This document shows, one piece after another, positions 50,172-59,657 of a DNA stretch of 64,000 nt. The stretch lies in contig NZ_JBHYDW010000005.1 of NCBI RefSeq assembly GCF_051860475.1, forward strand, positions 1 through 64,000. Reading direction: 5' to 3'. Below the pieces are notes generated by a model. The model searched no databases. It saw nothing but the letters and a program-made list of their open reading frames with translations, and was not told the origin of the DNA. The position numbers were made by a program, and so were the translations under genes. The DNA comes from Elioraea sp051860475. Lineage in GTDB: Bacteria > Pseudomonadota > Alphaproteobacteria > Acetobacterales > Acetobacteraceae. Numbering within the stretch: the stretch's first letter is position 1; every line of letters starts with the position of its first letter.

Positions 50172-50969
50172 TCAGCGCAGACCGAGCACGTCCTCCATGC
50201 CATAGAGACCCGGCGGCTTGGGCCCGAGCCAGAGTGCCGCGCGCACCGCGCCCTCGGCATAGACGCGCCGGTCGAAGCTGCGATGCCCGATCGTCAGGTG
50301 CTCGGTCTCGGCGGCGAAGATCGCGCTGTGCTCGCCGACCACCTGGCCGCCGCGCAGCGCGGCGAACCCGATCGCGCCGTCGCGCCGCTTCCCGGTGTGA
50401 CCGTGCCGGCCGGACTCAATGTTGTCCTCGAGCGTGATCCCGCGCCCGGACGCCGCGGCGCGGCCCATCGCGATCGCGGTGCCCGAGGGTGCGTCGATCT
50501 TCTGGCGATGGTGCATCTCGACGATCTCGATGTCGTAGTCCGGCCCCAGCGCCTCGGCCGCCCGGCGCACCAGCGCTAGCAGCAGCGCTACCCCCGCCGA
50601 GAAGTTCGCGGCATAGACGATCGGCACGCCGCGCGCGGTCTCGGCGATCGCGCGCTCCTGGTCGAGGCTGAGGCCCGAGGTGCCGATCACCAGCGCCGTG
50701 CGATGGCGTGCGGCGAGATCGAGATGGGTCGCGAGCGCCGCGGGGTTGGTGAAGTCGATCACTGCGTCGGAGGCCTCGAACACAGCCTCGGGCTGGTCCG
50801 TTGCGCCGATGCCCTTCGCGCCGATGCCGGCCAGCATGCCGAGATCGGCGCCGACCTTGCCGCCCGGCCGCACCGTGCCGCCGGTGAGCGTCGCATCCTC
50901 GCGCCCGGCGACCACGTGGATCAGCAGCCGTCCCATGCGTCCACCCACGCCGGCGATGCCGATCCTCAT
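50172..50969 (-). CDS. dapB: 4-hydroxy-tetrahydrodipicolinate reductase
   Basis: Lysine/diaminopimelate pathway enzyme of 265 residues. The N-terminal NAD(P)H motif is GIAGVGGRMGR. The catalytic motif appears as EMHHRQKIDAPSGTA near residue 155. A VIDFTNPAA segment and VYAANFSAGVALL are also typical. ATG 50969 is preceded by GGGGAGGATCGG, a strong ribosome site. It is upstream of metK on the same strand with a 116-bp gap. Confidence 0.97.
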   Translation of the reverse strand: MRIGIAGVGGRMGRLLIHVVAGREDATLTGGTVRPGGKVGADLGMLAGIGAKGIGATDQPEAVFEASDAVIDFTNPAALATHLDLAARHRTALVIGTSGLSLDQERAIAETARGVPIVYAANFSAGVALLLALVRRAAEALGPDYDIEIVEMHHRQKIDAPSGTAIAMGRAAASGRGITLEDNIESGRHGHTGKRRDGAIGFAALRGGQVVGEHSAIFAAETEHLTIGHRSFDRRVYAEGAVRAALWLGPKPPGLYGMEDVLGLR

Positions 50970-51125
50970 CCGATCCTCCCCTTGCGTCGTCGCGGGCGGC
51001 ACCGTGCGGGCGAGGGCGCGCGCGGTCAATCGGCGGCGTGGCGCGAAGGCGCACCACACAGGCGCTTGAGCACGCGCTCCGCCGGCTGGTCAGGGCGGCG
51101 GCGCGGTGCAACCGTCCCGACGCGC

Positions 51126-52838
51126 ATGCCGCGAGACGCCACGGAGCCCCCCCTCACAGCGCCGGACCCCGCCGAGGGGACGCGACGCCGCGCCGTAGTC
51201 GGCGGCCTCCTCGCCGCCCTGATCGGCTGCGTCGTGGTCTGGGCGGTGTTCGGCGGCCACATCCTCCCGCCTACGCATACGGGCTGGATGCTCTCGGGCC
51301 GGATCGGTCCGGACCCGGTGCAGTACTGGCTCGGCTACACCTTCTTCAAGCGGACAGGCTGGACAGTCCCGCCGGGGCTGAACCCGGGCTGGGGATTGGA
51401 GGTCAGTTCCTCGATCTTCTACGCCGACGCGATCCCGCTGCTCGCGTTCCTGTTCAAGGCGCTCGATCCGCTGATCGAGGTGCCGCAGTACTGGGGGCTC
51501 TGGCTCTATGCCTGCGGCGTGCTGCAGGCGGTGCTCGCGTGGCGGCTGATCGGGCTCGGCACAGGCGCGATGCTGCCGCGGCTCGCCGGGGCGGCACTGT
51601 TCGTGCTGCAGCCGGCGCTGCTGCATCGGATGGGCGGTCATTTCGCGCTCGGCGGTCAGTTCGTGCTGCTCGCCGGGCTGTGGCTCTGCCTCACCCGCGG
51701 CCGTGGGTGGCGGCCGATCACCGCCTGGGTGGCACTGGTGGTCGGGACGGCGCTGATCCACGCCTATCTGCTGGTGATGGTCGGCGGCCTTTGGGTCGCG
51801 GCCGCGCTCGCGCGCGCGGCCGACCCGGAGCGGCGCTCGGCAGTGCTCGCCGAGGCGCTGGCGGTGCCAGCCGCTGGCCTGGCGGGGCTCTGGTCGGCGG
51901 GCTTCTTCGTGCTGACGGACGGGTTCGGCGGCACCTGGGGCGGCTACGGGCAGATGCAGCTCGACCTGCTCGCCCCGTTCGATCCCTCGTACTGGGGACG
52001 GTTCCTGCCCGATCTGCCGGCGCCCGACCATCTTGAAGTCGGAACGTCCTATGCCGGGCTCGGCAGCCTGCTGCTGCTGGCCGCCGGCGCGCTCGCCTGG
52101 GCCGCGCGGCCACGCGCGTTCCTGCGCGCGCACTGGCCGCTGCTGCTGGCGCTGGCCGCCATGCTGGCGCTCGCGGTGACGCACCGGGTGTCGATCGGCG
52201 GGCGCGAATTCGTGCTGTTCGAACTGCCGGAGGCGGTGCTGCGCTACGCCGATGCGCTGCGTGCCTCGGAACGGTTCCTCTGGCCGGTTGCCTATGCCGC
52301 GCTGCTCGCCGCCGCGCTGACGCTGATCCGCGTGCTCGGCGGGCGCCGCGCCGGGCTCGTTCTGGCGATGCTGGTCGCGGTGCAGATCGCCGATCTCCGG
52401 CCGGGCTTCGCGCGGCTCGCGTACTTCTTCACGCCCGAGCCGGCGGCCGTGCCGCTGCGGCTCAGCGATCCGTTCTGGACCGAGGCGGCCGGCCGTTACA
52501 CACGCATTCGCGTGGTGCCGAACCGCAACCAGGCGGCGTGGTGGGAGGAGGTCGCGGTCTATGCCGCGACCATGGGCCTTGAGACGGACGCGGTCTATCT
52601 CGCCCGGCTCGACCCGCGCCGCGTCGCGCGCCTGAACGCGGCGATGGCCGAGCGCCTGCGCACCGGGCGCTTTGAGCCCTGCACGCTCTACGTGCTCGGC
52701 GATGCAGGCGCAATCGCGCTGGCGCGCGCGCGCCGTGATCCCGAACGCGACCTGCTGGAGGTGATCGATCTCGTCGTCGTGCTGGCGCCGGGGTGGTGGG
52801 CACCCGACACCACGGACGCGCCGGACTGCGTCGGCTGA
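51126..52838 (+). CDS. DUF6311-like polytopic membrane protein
   Basis: A 570-residue protein with about nine to ten membrane helices in the first two-thirds and a soluble C-terminal part. HTGWMLSGRIGPDPVQYWLGY and the loop SSSIFYADAIPLLAFLFKALDPL resemble the DUF6311 group, whose layout recalls GT-C-type glycosyltransferases, with a cluster of acidic and aromatic residues in the first loop. Function unknown. ATG 51126 is chosen since the first helix follows 25 residues later. It is divergent from dapB across a 156-bp gap in which I see no clear promoter. Confidence 0.75.
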   Translation: MPRDATEPPLTAPDPAEGTRRRAVVGGLLAALIGCVVVWAVFGGHILPPTHTGWMLSGRIGPDPVQYWLGYTFFKRTGWTVPPGLNPGWGLEVSSSIFYADAIPLLAFLFKALDPLIEVPQYWGLWLYACGVLQAVLAWRLIGLGTGAMLPRLAGAALFVLQPALLHRMGGHFALGGQFVLLAGLWLCLTRGRGWRPITAWVALVVGTALIHAYLLVMVGGLWVAAALARAADPERRSAVLAEALAVPAAGLAGLWSAGFFVLTDGFGGTWGGYGQMQLDLLAPFDPSYWGRFLPDLPAPDHLEVGTSYAGLGSLLLLAAGALAWAARPRAFLRAHWPLLLALAAMLALAVTHRVSIGGREFVLFELPEAVLRYADALRASERFLWPVAYAALLAAALTLIRVLGGRRAGLVLAMLVAVQIADLRPGFARLAYFFTPEPAAVPLRLSDPFWTEAAGRYTRIRVVPNRNQAAWWEEVAVYAATMGLETDAVYLARLDPRRVARLNAAMAERLRTGRFEPCTLYVLGDAGAIALARARRDPERDLLEVIDLVVVLAPGWWAPDTTDAPDCVG

Positions 52839-52842
52839 ACGG

Positions 52843-53028
52843 TCAGGACCTGGCGTTCCGCTCGGCCAGCGCAGTGGCGAGATCGAGCCGTGCGGCCAGC
52901 CGCCGGCGCGCCGAGCCGATCGCCTCGGCCGTCAGCCGCTCCCTGCCCCAGCCGTTCACCTTCCACGGTTTGCAGAGCTTGCAGCAGGCCCGGCGGTTGC
53001 GCGCCCGCCCGCGCTTGTGGTGCGCCAT
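52843..53028 (-). CDS. small conserved basic protein with CCxxC motif
   Basis: A 61-residue protein starting MAHHKRGRARNRRACCKLCKPWKVNG. The CCKLC cluster in a very basic N-terminus suggests a half zinc-ribbon or nucleic-acid-binding tail. The C-terminal half is a charged helix (SARRRLAARLDLATALAERN). The start at ATG 53028 fits the basic leader seen in similar small proteins. The longer frame to 53163 runs into the MITE copy. Function unknown. Confidence 0.65.
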   Translation of the reverse strand: MAHHKRGRARNRRACCKLCKPWKVNGWGRERLTAEAIGSARRRLAARLDLATALAERNARS

Positions 53029-53101
53029 GAAGGCCGTCCCCGCAAAGATACATTTCGGCGCCCGATAACGGACTCGCGCGGCGAGACCAAGGCGGAGATG
53101 C

Positions 53102-53194
53102 GGGAGCCGTTTCCGACAGGGCGGAAACGGCTCCAGGCCTCTCTTGCGCGCATCTTCACGCACACGGCTGATTCCAGCCGTGTGCGATCTGCTC
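53102..53194. mobile_element. IS630-like MITE, second copy
   Basis: Aligns along its length with 47027-47117. Its first hairpin is a near-perfect 13-bp stem around GAGCCGTTTCCG and its second is CACACGGCTG-ATTC-CAGCCGTGTG. The right edge keeps GCTC followed by TA (53195-53196). The left edge has lost the TA. It ends 15 bp before the tRNA-Leu gene, so it may affect tRNA transcription or mark its promoter region. Confidence 0.62.
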
Positions 53195-53209
53195 TAGGCT
53201 GAGCGTTCC

Positions 53210-53295
53210 GCGGGCGTGGCGGAACTGGCAGACGCAGCGGACTTAAAATCCGCGTCCCTCGGGAATTGTGGGTTCGACTCCCACCGCCCGCACCA
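53210..53295 (+). tRNA. tRNA-Leu(UAA)
   Basis: An 86-nt gene with the 3' CCA encoded. The acceptor stem GCGGGCG pairs with CGCCCGC. The anticodon loop reads CT-TAA-AA, giving anticodon UAA. The variable arm is long (class II), as expected for Leu. The T loop GGTTCGACTCC is intact. Confidence 0.97.
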
Positions 53296-53508
53296 TCGCG
53301 CGCCCCCCTCCGACACGCCGACCGGCAGCGAGCCTCCGGATACGCCACCGATCCCCTCTCCGCGACACAGCGCACGGAGAAATCCCGCCCAGCGATCTCG
53401 CTCAGCGAAGGAGAAAAATCTTCTGTTTGACGTGCTCAAGGAGCTCAACGAGAGTATTTTTTACTATTGTCAGGCGCCCCTGGCGCGCACCATCGCAGGA
53501 ACACGCCC

Positions 53509-54483
53509 ATGTCCCTCCGCCGCCGCACGCTCCTCGCCGCCGCCGCGCTCCTCGCCGCTCCCTCGGTTCGCGCCCAGAACAGATGGCCGAGCCGGCCCGT
53601 GCGCATCATCGTGCCCTGGCCGCCCGGCGGCGGCGTCGACGTGCTCGCGCGCGTGCTCCAGCCCGCGCTCGCGGCGCGGCTCGGTCAGACCGTGGTGGTC
53701 GAGAACATCGGCGGCGGCTCCGGGCGGCTCGGCACCCAGGCGGCCGCCCGCGCGACGCCGGACGGCTACACGGTGCTGCTCGCCAACGACACCTTCGCCG
53801 CCACCGAGGCTCTGCCGCTGCAAGGCGCGCCGAGCCTGCGCAACGCGCTGACGCCGGTGACGCTCGCGATTTCCGCGCCGCAGGGCTTCTTTACCCATCC
53901 GCGCTCGGGCCTCGCGACCATTGAGGACTTCGCGCGGGAAGCGCGTGCGCGTCCGGGCGCGCTCAATGTCGGCATCACCGGCATCGGCACGTCGCAGCAT
54001 TTCGTCAGCGAATTGCTGCTGCGCGCGGCCGGCGGACTGCGCGTCGAGCACGTGCCCTATCGTGGCGGCGGGCCGCTGCTCGCCGACCTCGCGGCCGGCA
54101 CGATCGATGTTGGCGTCGTCACCTTCGCTGCTGCCGTCGCCCAGGCGCGCGCGGGCCAGCTCGTGCCGCTCGCCGTCACGACCGCCACCCGCACGCGAGA
54201 CTTCCCCGCGGTGCCGACCGCGGCCGAGACGATCGCGCCCGGCTTCGTGCAGACCACCTGGCAGGGGCTGTTCGCGCCCGCCGGCACGCCGGAGGCGATC
54301 CGCGCGACGCTGCATGACGCCGCGGCCGGCGCGCTCGCCGATCCGGTCATGACCGCGCGGCTCGGCCCGCTCGGCTTCGAGCCGGTCGGCGCCAACGGCG
54401 CGGCCTTCGCCCGTCTGCTCGACGAGACGATCGCGACCTTTGCCGACATCGCCCGCGCGCGCGGCATCGTCGCGACCGGCTGA
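53509..54483 (+). CDS. Bug-family tripartite tricarboxylate transporter substrate-binding protein (second copy)
   Basis: A 324-residue periplasmic binding protein with a signal peptide (SLRRRTLLAAAALLAAPSVRAQ). RWPSRPVRIIVPWPPGGGVDVLARVL and VVVENIGGGSGRLGTQ mark the Bug family. No TctAB subunits are present. The 213-bp stretch between the tRNA and this gene is A/T-richer than its surroundings (TATTTTTTACTATTG at about 53455-53469) and probably holds the promoter. ATG 53509 begins the signal peptide. It may supply the convergent flavin monooxygenase with substrate, which is a guess from proximity. Confidence 0.92.
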   Translation: MSLRRRTLLAAAALLAAPSVRAQNRWPSRPVRIIVPWPPGGGVDVLARVLQPALAARLGQTVVVENIGGGSGRLGTQAAARATPDGYTVLLANDTFAATEALPLQGAPSLRNALTPVTLAISAPQGFFTHPRSGLATIEDFAREARARPGALNVGITGIGTSQHFVSELLLRAAGGLRVEHVPYRGGGPLLADLAAGTIDVGVVTFAAAVAQARAGQLVPLAVTTATRTRDFPAVPTAAETIAPGFVQTTWQGLFAPAGTPEAIRATLHDAAAGALADPVMTARLGPLGFEPVGANGAAFARLLDETIATFADIARARGIVATG

Positions 54484-54492
54484 GCCGCGGCG

Positions 54493-55860
54493 CTATCCGG
54501 GCCGGACCCGGTAGCAAGCGGCCGGGTGCGTGTCGGCGACGCGCGCCCGGCCGAACAGCTTCTCGCGCAGCGTGCCCGGACGGTGCGCGCGCTTCACCCG
54601 CCCGCGACGTTGGAGTTCCGGAACCAGCAGCGCGGCGATCCGTTCGAAGGTCTCCGGGAACACCACCGACGACAGGTTGAGACCATCCACGCCCGTCCGA
54701 TCGACCCAGTCCTCGATCGCATCCGCCACCTCCGCCGCCGAGCCGACCAGCACCGGTGCGACCCCGCCGATCGCGACGAACTCGGCGACCTCGCGCACGG
54801 TCCAGCGCCGCGTCGGGTCGCCGCGCGCGGTGACGTTCTCGAGGGCGGTGCGCATGGCATCGCTCTCGATGTGGCGCACCTCCTGGTCGGGCTCGAACGC
54901 GCCGAAATCGAGCCCGGTCCAGCCGGACATCAGCACGAGCGCGCCCTCGCCGCTCGCGTGCCGGCGGTACTCGGCCTCCAGCGCGCGCGCCTCGCCAGCG
55001 GTCTCCGCGACGATCACGGTGAGCGCGCTGAACACCTTGAGGTCGTCGCCCGCGCGGCCGGCCGCCACGGCAGCCTCGCGCAGCGCGGCCACGCGCGGGG
55101 CGATCACCGGCACAGACGGGCCGGAGACGAAGACGCACTCGGCATGGCGGCCGGCAAAGGCGCGTCCCGCGCGCGACGTGCCGGCCTGATACAGAAGGGG
55201 CGTGCGCTGCGGTGACGGCTCGCACAGATGGATGCCCTTGGCGTGGAAATGCGGCCCCGCGTGGCGGATCGTGTGCACCCGCGCGGGGTCGGCAAACACG
55301 CCGCTGGCGCGGTCGCGGATCGCCGCGCCCTCCTCCCACGACCCTTCCCAGAACCTGTAGGCAAGCGCCATGAAGTCCTCGGCGAGGTCGTAGCGCTCGT
55401 CATGCGCCGCCATCTCCGCACCCATCGCGCGCGCGGCACTCGCCAGATACCCAGTGACGATGTTCCAGCCGATCCGCCCCTCGGTGAGGTGATCGAGGGT
55501 CGAGAACCGACGGGCAAGCTGGTAGGGCGTGTCCCAGCTCAGGTTGGCGGTCACGCCGAAACCGAGATGGCGCGTGACATGCGCCATGGCGGAGACCAGC
55601 AGCAGCGGATCGTTGATCGGCAGCTGCACGGCGTGGCGGAGCGCGCCGTCCGGCCCGCCGCGATGGACGTCGTACACGCCCAGCACGTCGGCCAGGAACA
55701 GCCCGTCGAACAGCCCGCGTTCCAGCGTCTCGGCGAGCCCGGTCCAGGTCGCGAGCCGGTGATACTCGGTGCTGCGGTCGCGCGGATGGGTCCAGAGCCC
55801 GGGCGAGACGTGGCCCACCGTGTTCATGGAGAAGGCGTTGAGCAGGATCTCGCGCGGCAT
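54493..55860 (-). CDS. NtaA/SnaA/DszA-type FMN-dependent monooxygenase
   Basis: A 455-residue bacterial luciferase-like flavin monooxygenase. Family features are the LNAFSMNTVGHVSPGLW start, GLFDGLFLADVLGVYDV, SWDTPYQLARRFSTLDHLTEGRIGWNIVTGYL (near residue 125) and LLYQAGTSRAGRAFAGRHAE. Relatives oxidise nitrilotriacetate, dibenzothiophene sulfone or alkane sulfonates with FMNH2 from a separate reductase, none of which is nearby. Substrate unknown. ATG 55860 is preferred. ATG 55881 lies 7 codons upstream. Confidence 0.9.
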   Translation of the reverse strand: MPREILLNAFSMNTVGHVSPGLWTHPRDRSTEYHRLATWTGLAETLERGLFDGLFLADVLGVYDVHRGGPDGALRHAVQLPINDPLLLVSAMAHVTRHLGFGVTANLSWDTPYQLARRFSTLDHLTEGRIGWNIVTGYLASAARAMGAEMAAHDERYDLAEDFMALAYRFWEGSWEEGAAIRDRASGVFADPARVHTIRHAGPHFHAKGIHLCEPSPQRTPLLYQAGTSRAGRAFAGRHAECVFVSGPSVPVIAPRVAALREAAVAAGRAGDDLKVFSALTVIVAETAGEARALEAEYRRHASGEGALVLMSGWTGLDFGAFEPDQEVRHIESDAMRTALENVTARGDPTRRWTVREVAEFVAIGGVAPVLVGSAAEVADAIEDWVDRTGVDGLNLSSVVFPETFERIAALLVPELQRRGRVKRAHRPGTLREKLFGRARVADTHPAACYRVRPG

Positions 55861-56029
55861 GGACCGACGATGGCTGAACATGCCGGGCGACGCAAAGCCG
55901 GGACCGGCCGCGCGCGCTTCGCCTCATGGTTGTCCCGAACCTGGCACTATGGCAGGAAGTCGGCCTCGCGACTGACACCAGGCCGCGCAGCGGTCCTGGT
56001 GCCCTCCATCCCGCGATGAGGTGTAGTTC

Positions 56030-56899
56030 GTGCCCAAGCCGCTCAAGAAGGCCGTCCTGCCGGTCGCCGGTCTCGGCACGCGGTTCCTGCCGGCCACCAA
56101 GGTGCTGGCAAAGGAGATGCTGCCGGTCGTCGACAAGCCGCTGATCCAGTACGCGATCGAGGAGGCGCGCGCGGCCGGGATCGAGCAGTTCTGCCTGGTC
56201 ACCGGGCGGGGCAAGACCGCGCTGGTGGAGCATTTCGATCTCGCCTACGAGCTTGAGCACACGCTCCGGGCGCGCGCCAAGACCGAGGCCCTTGCCCTGC
56301 TCGAGAGCACGGCGATGGCACCCGGATCGCTGATGAGCGTGCGCCAGCAGGTGCCGCTCGGGCTCGGGCACGCGATCTGGTGCGCGCGCGCCTTCGTCGG
56401 CGAGGACCCCTTCGCGATCCTGCTGCCCGACGATCTCGTGCTCGCCGACGTCTCCTGGGTGAAGCAGCTGGCCGATGTGTACGCGGAGACCGGCGGCAAT
56501 GTGGTCGCCGTCGAGGAAGTGCCGCGCGAGCAGACCCAGCGCTACGGCATCCTCAAGGTCGGCACGGATGACGGCCGTGTGGCGGAGGTGCTGGGCCTGG
56601 TCGAGAAGCCGAAGCCCGAAGAGGCGCCATCCACGCTCTCGATCATCGGCCGCTACGTGCTCATGCCCGAGGTGATCGCCGAGCTCGCGCGCTTCGAGAA
56701 GGGCGCGGGCGGCGAGATCCAACTGACGGACGCGATGGCACGGCTGATCGGACGCCAGCCTGTCCACGGCCTGCGCTGCGTCGGGCGGCGCTTCGACTGC
56801 GGCGACAAGGCCGGCTTCCTGGAGGCGCAGCTCGCCTTCGCGCTGAAGCGCCCCGATCTTGCCGACACGGTGCGCGCCTTTTTGCCCCGCTACGTCTGA
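56030..56899 (+). CDS. galU: UTP--glucose-1-phosphate uridylyltransferase
   Basis: Makes UDP-glucose. The 289-residue protein has VLPVAGLGTRFLPATKVLAKEMLPVVDKPLIQY split over residues 9-42, then GLGHAIWCAR and LVEKPKPEEAPS, all diagnostic. It begins with GTG after GAGGTG. It heads an operon of three sugar-nucleotide genes (galU, ugd, phosphomannomutase) with gaps of about 15-25 bp, which points to supply of UDP-glucuronate and hexose phosphates for envelope or exopolysaccharide synthesis. Confidence 0.97.
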   Translation: MPKPLKKAVLPVAGLGTRFLPATKVLAKEMLPVVDKPLIQYAIEEARAAGIEQFCLVTGRGKTALVEHFDLAYELEHTLRARAKTEALALLESTAMAPGSLMSVRQQVPLGLGHAIWCARAFVGEDPFAILLPDDLVLADVSWVKQLADVYAETGGNVVAVEEVPREQTQRYGILKVGTDDGRVAEVLGLVEKPKPEEAPSTLSIIGRYVLMPEVIAELARFEKGAGGEIQLTDAMARLIGRQPVHGLRCVGRRFDCGDKAGFLEAQLAFALKRPDLADTVRAFLPRYV

Positions 56900-56922
56900 C
56901 CCCGCCGCGAGGACCCTGATCC

Positions 56923-58230
56923 ATGCATGTCGCGATGATCGGTGCCGGCTATGTCGGCCTCGTCTCCGGCGCCTGCTTCGCCGAGTTCGGCATCGACGTG
57001 AGCCTGGTCGACAAGGATCCGGCGAAGATCGAGGCGCTGAAGCAGGGGCGCATCCCGATCTTCGAGCCGGGGCTCGAGGCTCTGGTGAGGAGCAACGTGG
57101 CCGACGGACGGCTGCACTTCACCACCGACACGGCCGAGGCGGCGAACAAGGCGGACGCCGTGTTCATCGCCGTCGGCACGCCGTCGCGCCGCGGCGACGG
57201 CCATGCCGACCTCACCTACGTGTTCGACGCGGTGCGCGAGGTCTGCGCCGCACTGACCGGCCCGACCGTGCTGGTGACCAAGTCGACGGTCCCCGTCGGC
57301 ACCGGCCGCCGGGTCGCCGCACTCGCGAAGGAGGTGCGGCCGGAGCTCGACATCGCCGTTGCCTCCAACCCCGAGTTCCTGCGCGAAGGCAGCGCGATCG
57401 GCGACTTCATGCGGCCCGACCGGGTGGTGATCGGCACCGAGAGCGAACGCGCCCAGGCCGTGCTGAAGCGGCTCTACCGCCCGCTCTACCTGATCGAGAC
57501 GCCGATCGTGTTCACGGGGCTGGAGACGGCCGAGCTGATCAAGTACGCGGCCAACGCCTTCCTTGCGACCAAGATCACCTTCATCAACGAGGTCGCCGAT
57601 CTTTGCGAGAAGGTCGGCGCGGACGTGCACGACGTCGCACGCGGCATCGGCCTCGACGGCCGGATCGGGCGGAAGTTCCTGCACGCCGGCCCGGGCTTCG
57701 GCGGCAGTTGCTTCCCGAAGGACACGCTCGCACTGGTGCGCACCGCGCAGGACTCAGGCGCGCCGGTCCGCATCGTCGAGACTGTCGTGTCGGTGAACGA
57801 CGCGCGCAAGGCGGCGATGGCCGAGCGCGTGATCGCGGCCTGCGGCGGGTCGGTGAACGGCAGGACCATCGCGGTGCTGGGGCTCACCTTCAAGCCCGAG
57901 ACCGACGACATGCGCGACGCGCCCTCGCTCGCGATCGTGCCGCGGCTGGTGGAGGCAGGGGCGTCCGTGCGCGCCTTCGATCCCGAGGGCATGGCCCAGG
58001 CGAAGCCGCTGCTGCCGTCCGAGGTGATATACTGTCGCGATGCCTACGATGCGGCCGAGGGGGCGGACGCGCTCGTGGTGATTACGGAATGGAACGTGTT
58101 CCGCGCGATCCCGCCCGATCGCCTGGCCGGCGCGATGAACGGGCACGTGGTGGTCGATCTGCGCAACATCTTCGACCCGGTCGCGATGCGCGAGGCGGGA
58201 TTCGCCTACAGCTCGATCGGCCGCGCCTGA
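56923..58230 (+). CDS. ugd: UDP-glucose 6-dehydrogenase
   Basis: Oxidises UDP-glucose to UDP-glucuronate with NAD. The 435-residue protein has the N-terminal MIGAGYVGLVSGACFAEFG motif, ASNPEFLREGSAIGDF, and the catalytic Cys in GPGFGGSCFPKDTLAL (about residue 265). The C-terminal domain with TFKPETDDMRDAPS is complete. It lies 23 bp after galU, which supplies its substrate. Confidence 0.98.
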   Translation: MHVAMIGAGYVGLVSGACFAEFGIDVSLVDKDPAKIEALKQGRIPIFEPGLEALVRSNVADGRLHFTTDTAEAANKADAVFIAVGTPSRRGDGHADLTYVFDAVREVCAALTGPTVLVTKSTVPVGTGRRVAALAKEVRPELDIAVASNPEFLREGSAIGDFMRPDRVVIGTESERAQAVLKRLYRPLYLIETPIVFTGLETAELIKYAANAFLATKITFINEVADLCEKVGADVHDVARGIGLDGRIGRKFLHAGPGFGGSCFPKDTLALVRTAQDSGAPVRIVETVVSVNDARKAAMAERVIAACGGSVNGRTIAVLGLTFKPETDDMRDAPSLAIVPRLVEAGASVRAFDPEGMAQAKPLLPSEVIYCRDAYDAAEGADALVVITEWNVFRAIPPDRLAGAMNGHVVVDLRNIFDPVAMREAGFAYSSIGRA

Positions 58231-58244
58231 CAGGAGCCACGACC

Positions 58245-59657
58245 ATGGCGTTCAGCCACCGTTTCGATCCGACCACGCTGCGCGAATACGACATCCGCGG
58301 CATCGTCGGCCGCACGCTGTCTGCCAAGGACGCGTTCGCGATCGGGCGCTGCTTCGGCTCGCTGGTCGTGCGCGACGGCGGCAAGACCGTCGCGGTGGGT
58401 CGCGACGGTCGCCTTTCCGGGCCGGAGCTCGAAGCGGCGCTGATCGCGGGGTTGAACGCCTGCGCGGTGAGCGTGCTGCGCATGGGCGTGGGCCCGACGC
58501 CAATGCTCTACTACCTCGACCGCGCGCGCGCCTGCGACGGCGCGATCCAGGTGACCGGCAGCCATAACCCGCCCGACTACAACGGCTTCAAGATGACGCT
58601 CGGCCACAAGCCGTTCTTCGGCGCTGCGATCCAGACGATCGGTGCGATGGCCGCCTCGGGCGACGTGGTGCCGGAGGCGACAGCGCGCGTCGAGGACATC
58701 GACATCGCCGCCGAGTACGTCGCCCGCATCCTCAAGGACTGGGATGGCGGCGAACGGGCCCTGAAGGTCGTTTGGGACAACGGCAACGGCGCCGCCGGCG
58801 ACGTGCTCAGCCGCCTGGTCGCCGGCCTGCCGGGCGAGCACACGATCCTGTTCGGCGAGATCGACGGCCGCTTCCCGAACCATCACCCCGACCCGACCGT
58901 GCCGAAGAACCTCACGGCGTTGATCGCACGCGTGCGCGAGACGCAGGCCGATGTCGGCATCGCCTTCGACGGCGACGCCGACCGGATCGGCATCGTCGAT
59001 GACGAGGGCGAGGTGCTGTATGGCGACCAGATCCTGCTGATCCTCGCGCGCGACGTGCTCAAGGCGCATCCCGGGGCGACGATCATCAGCGACGTGAAGG
59101 CGTCGCAGGTGCTGTTCGACGCGATCGGCGAGGCGGGCGGTCGGCCGCTGATGTGGAAGACGGGCCACTCGCTGATCAAGGCGAAGATGGCCGAGACCAA
59201 AGCCCCCCTATCGGGCGAGATGTCGGGCCATGTGTTCTTCGCCGACAAGTGGTACGGCTTCGACGACGCGCTCTATGCCGGCGTGCGGCTGCTCGGCGTG
59301 CTCGCGCGCATGCCGCAGACGCTCTCGGATGTGCGCAAGGCGCTGCCCGAGGTGGTGAACACGCCCGAACTCCGCTTCGACTGCGACGATGTGCGCAAGT
59401 TCCAGGTGGTGAAGGAGGTCGCCGCGCGGTTGAAGGCGGCCGGCGCGGAGGTCAACGACATCGACGGAGTGCGCGTGCGCACGCCGGACGGGTGGTGGCT
59501 GCTGCGTGCTTCCAACACCCAGGCGGTGCTGGTGGCGCGCGCCGAGGCGACCACCGGCGAGGCGGGACTCGATCGACTGAAGGCGGCGCTTGCGGATCAG
59601 CTCAAGGCCTCAGGGCTGGCCGCGCCGGACTTCTCCGGTACGCACGCCGGGCACTGA
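58245..59657 (+). CDS. phosphomannomutase/phosphoglucomutase
   Basis: A 470-residue alpha-D-phosphohexomutase. The phospho-Ser loop is TGSHNPPDYNG (about residue 105), the metal-binding loop FDGDADRIG (about 243), the sugar-binding loop SGEMSGHVFF and the phosphate-binding loop RASNTQ. YDIRGIVG at the N-terminus fits AlgC/ManB-type enzymes acting on both mannose and glucose phosphates. ATG 58245 lies after AGGAG. The stop codon overlaps the probable CTG start of the next gene. Confidence 0.95.
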   Translation: MAFSHRFDPTTLREYDIRGIVGRTLSAKDAFAIGRCFGSLVVRDGGKTVAVGRDGRLSGPELEAALIAGLNACAVSVLRMGVGPTPMLYYLDRARACDGAIQVTGSHNPPDYNGFKMTLGHKPFFGAAIQTIGAMAASGDVVPEATARVEDIDIAAEYVARILKDWDGGERALKVVWDNGNGAAGDVLSRLVAGLPGEHTILFGEIDGRFPNHHPDPTVPKNLTALIARVRETQADVGIAFDGDADRIGIVDDEGEVLYGDQILLILARDVLKAHPGATIISDVKASQVLFDAIGEAGGRPLMWKTGHSLIKAKMAETKAPLSGEMSGHVFFADKWYGFDDALYAGVRLLGVLARMPQTLSDVRKALPEVVNTPELRFDCDDVRKFQVVKEVAARLKAAGAEVNDIDGVRVRTPDGWWLLRASNTQAVLVARAEATTGEAGLDRLKAALADQLKASGLAAPDFSGTHAGH

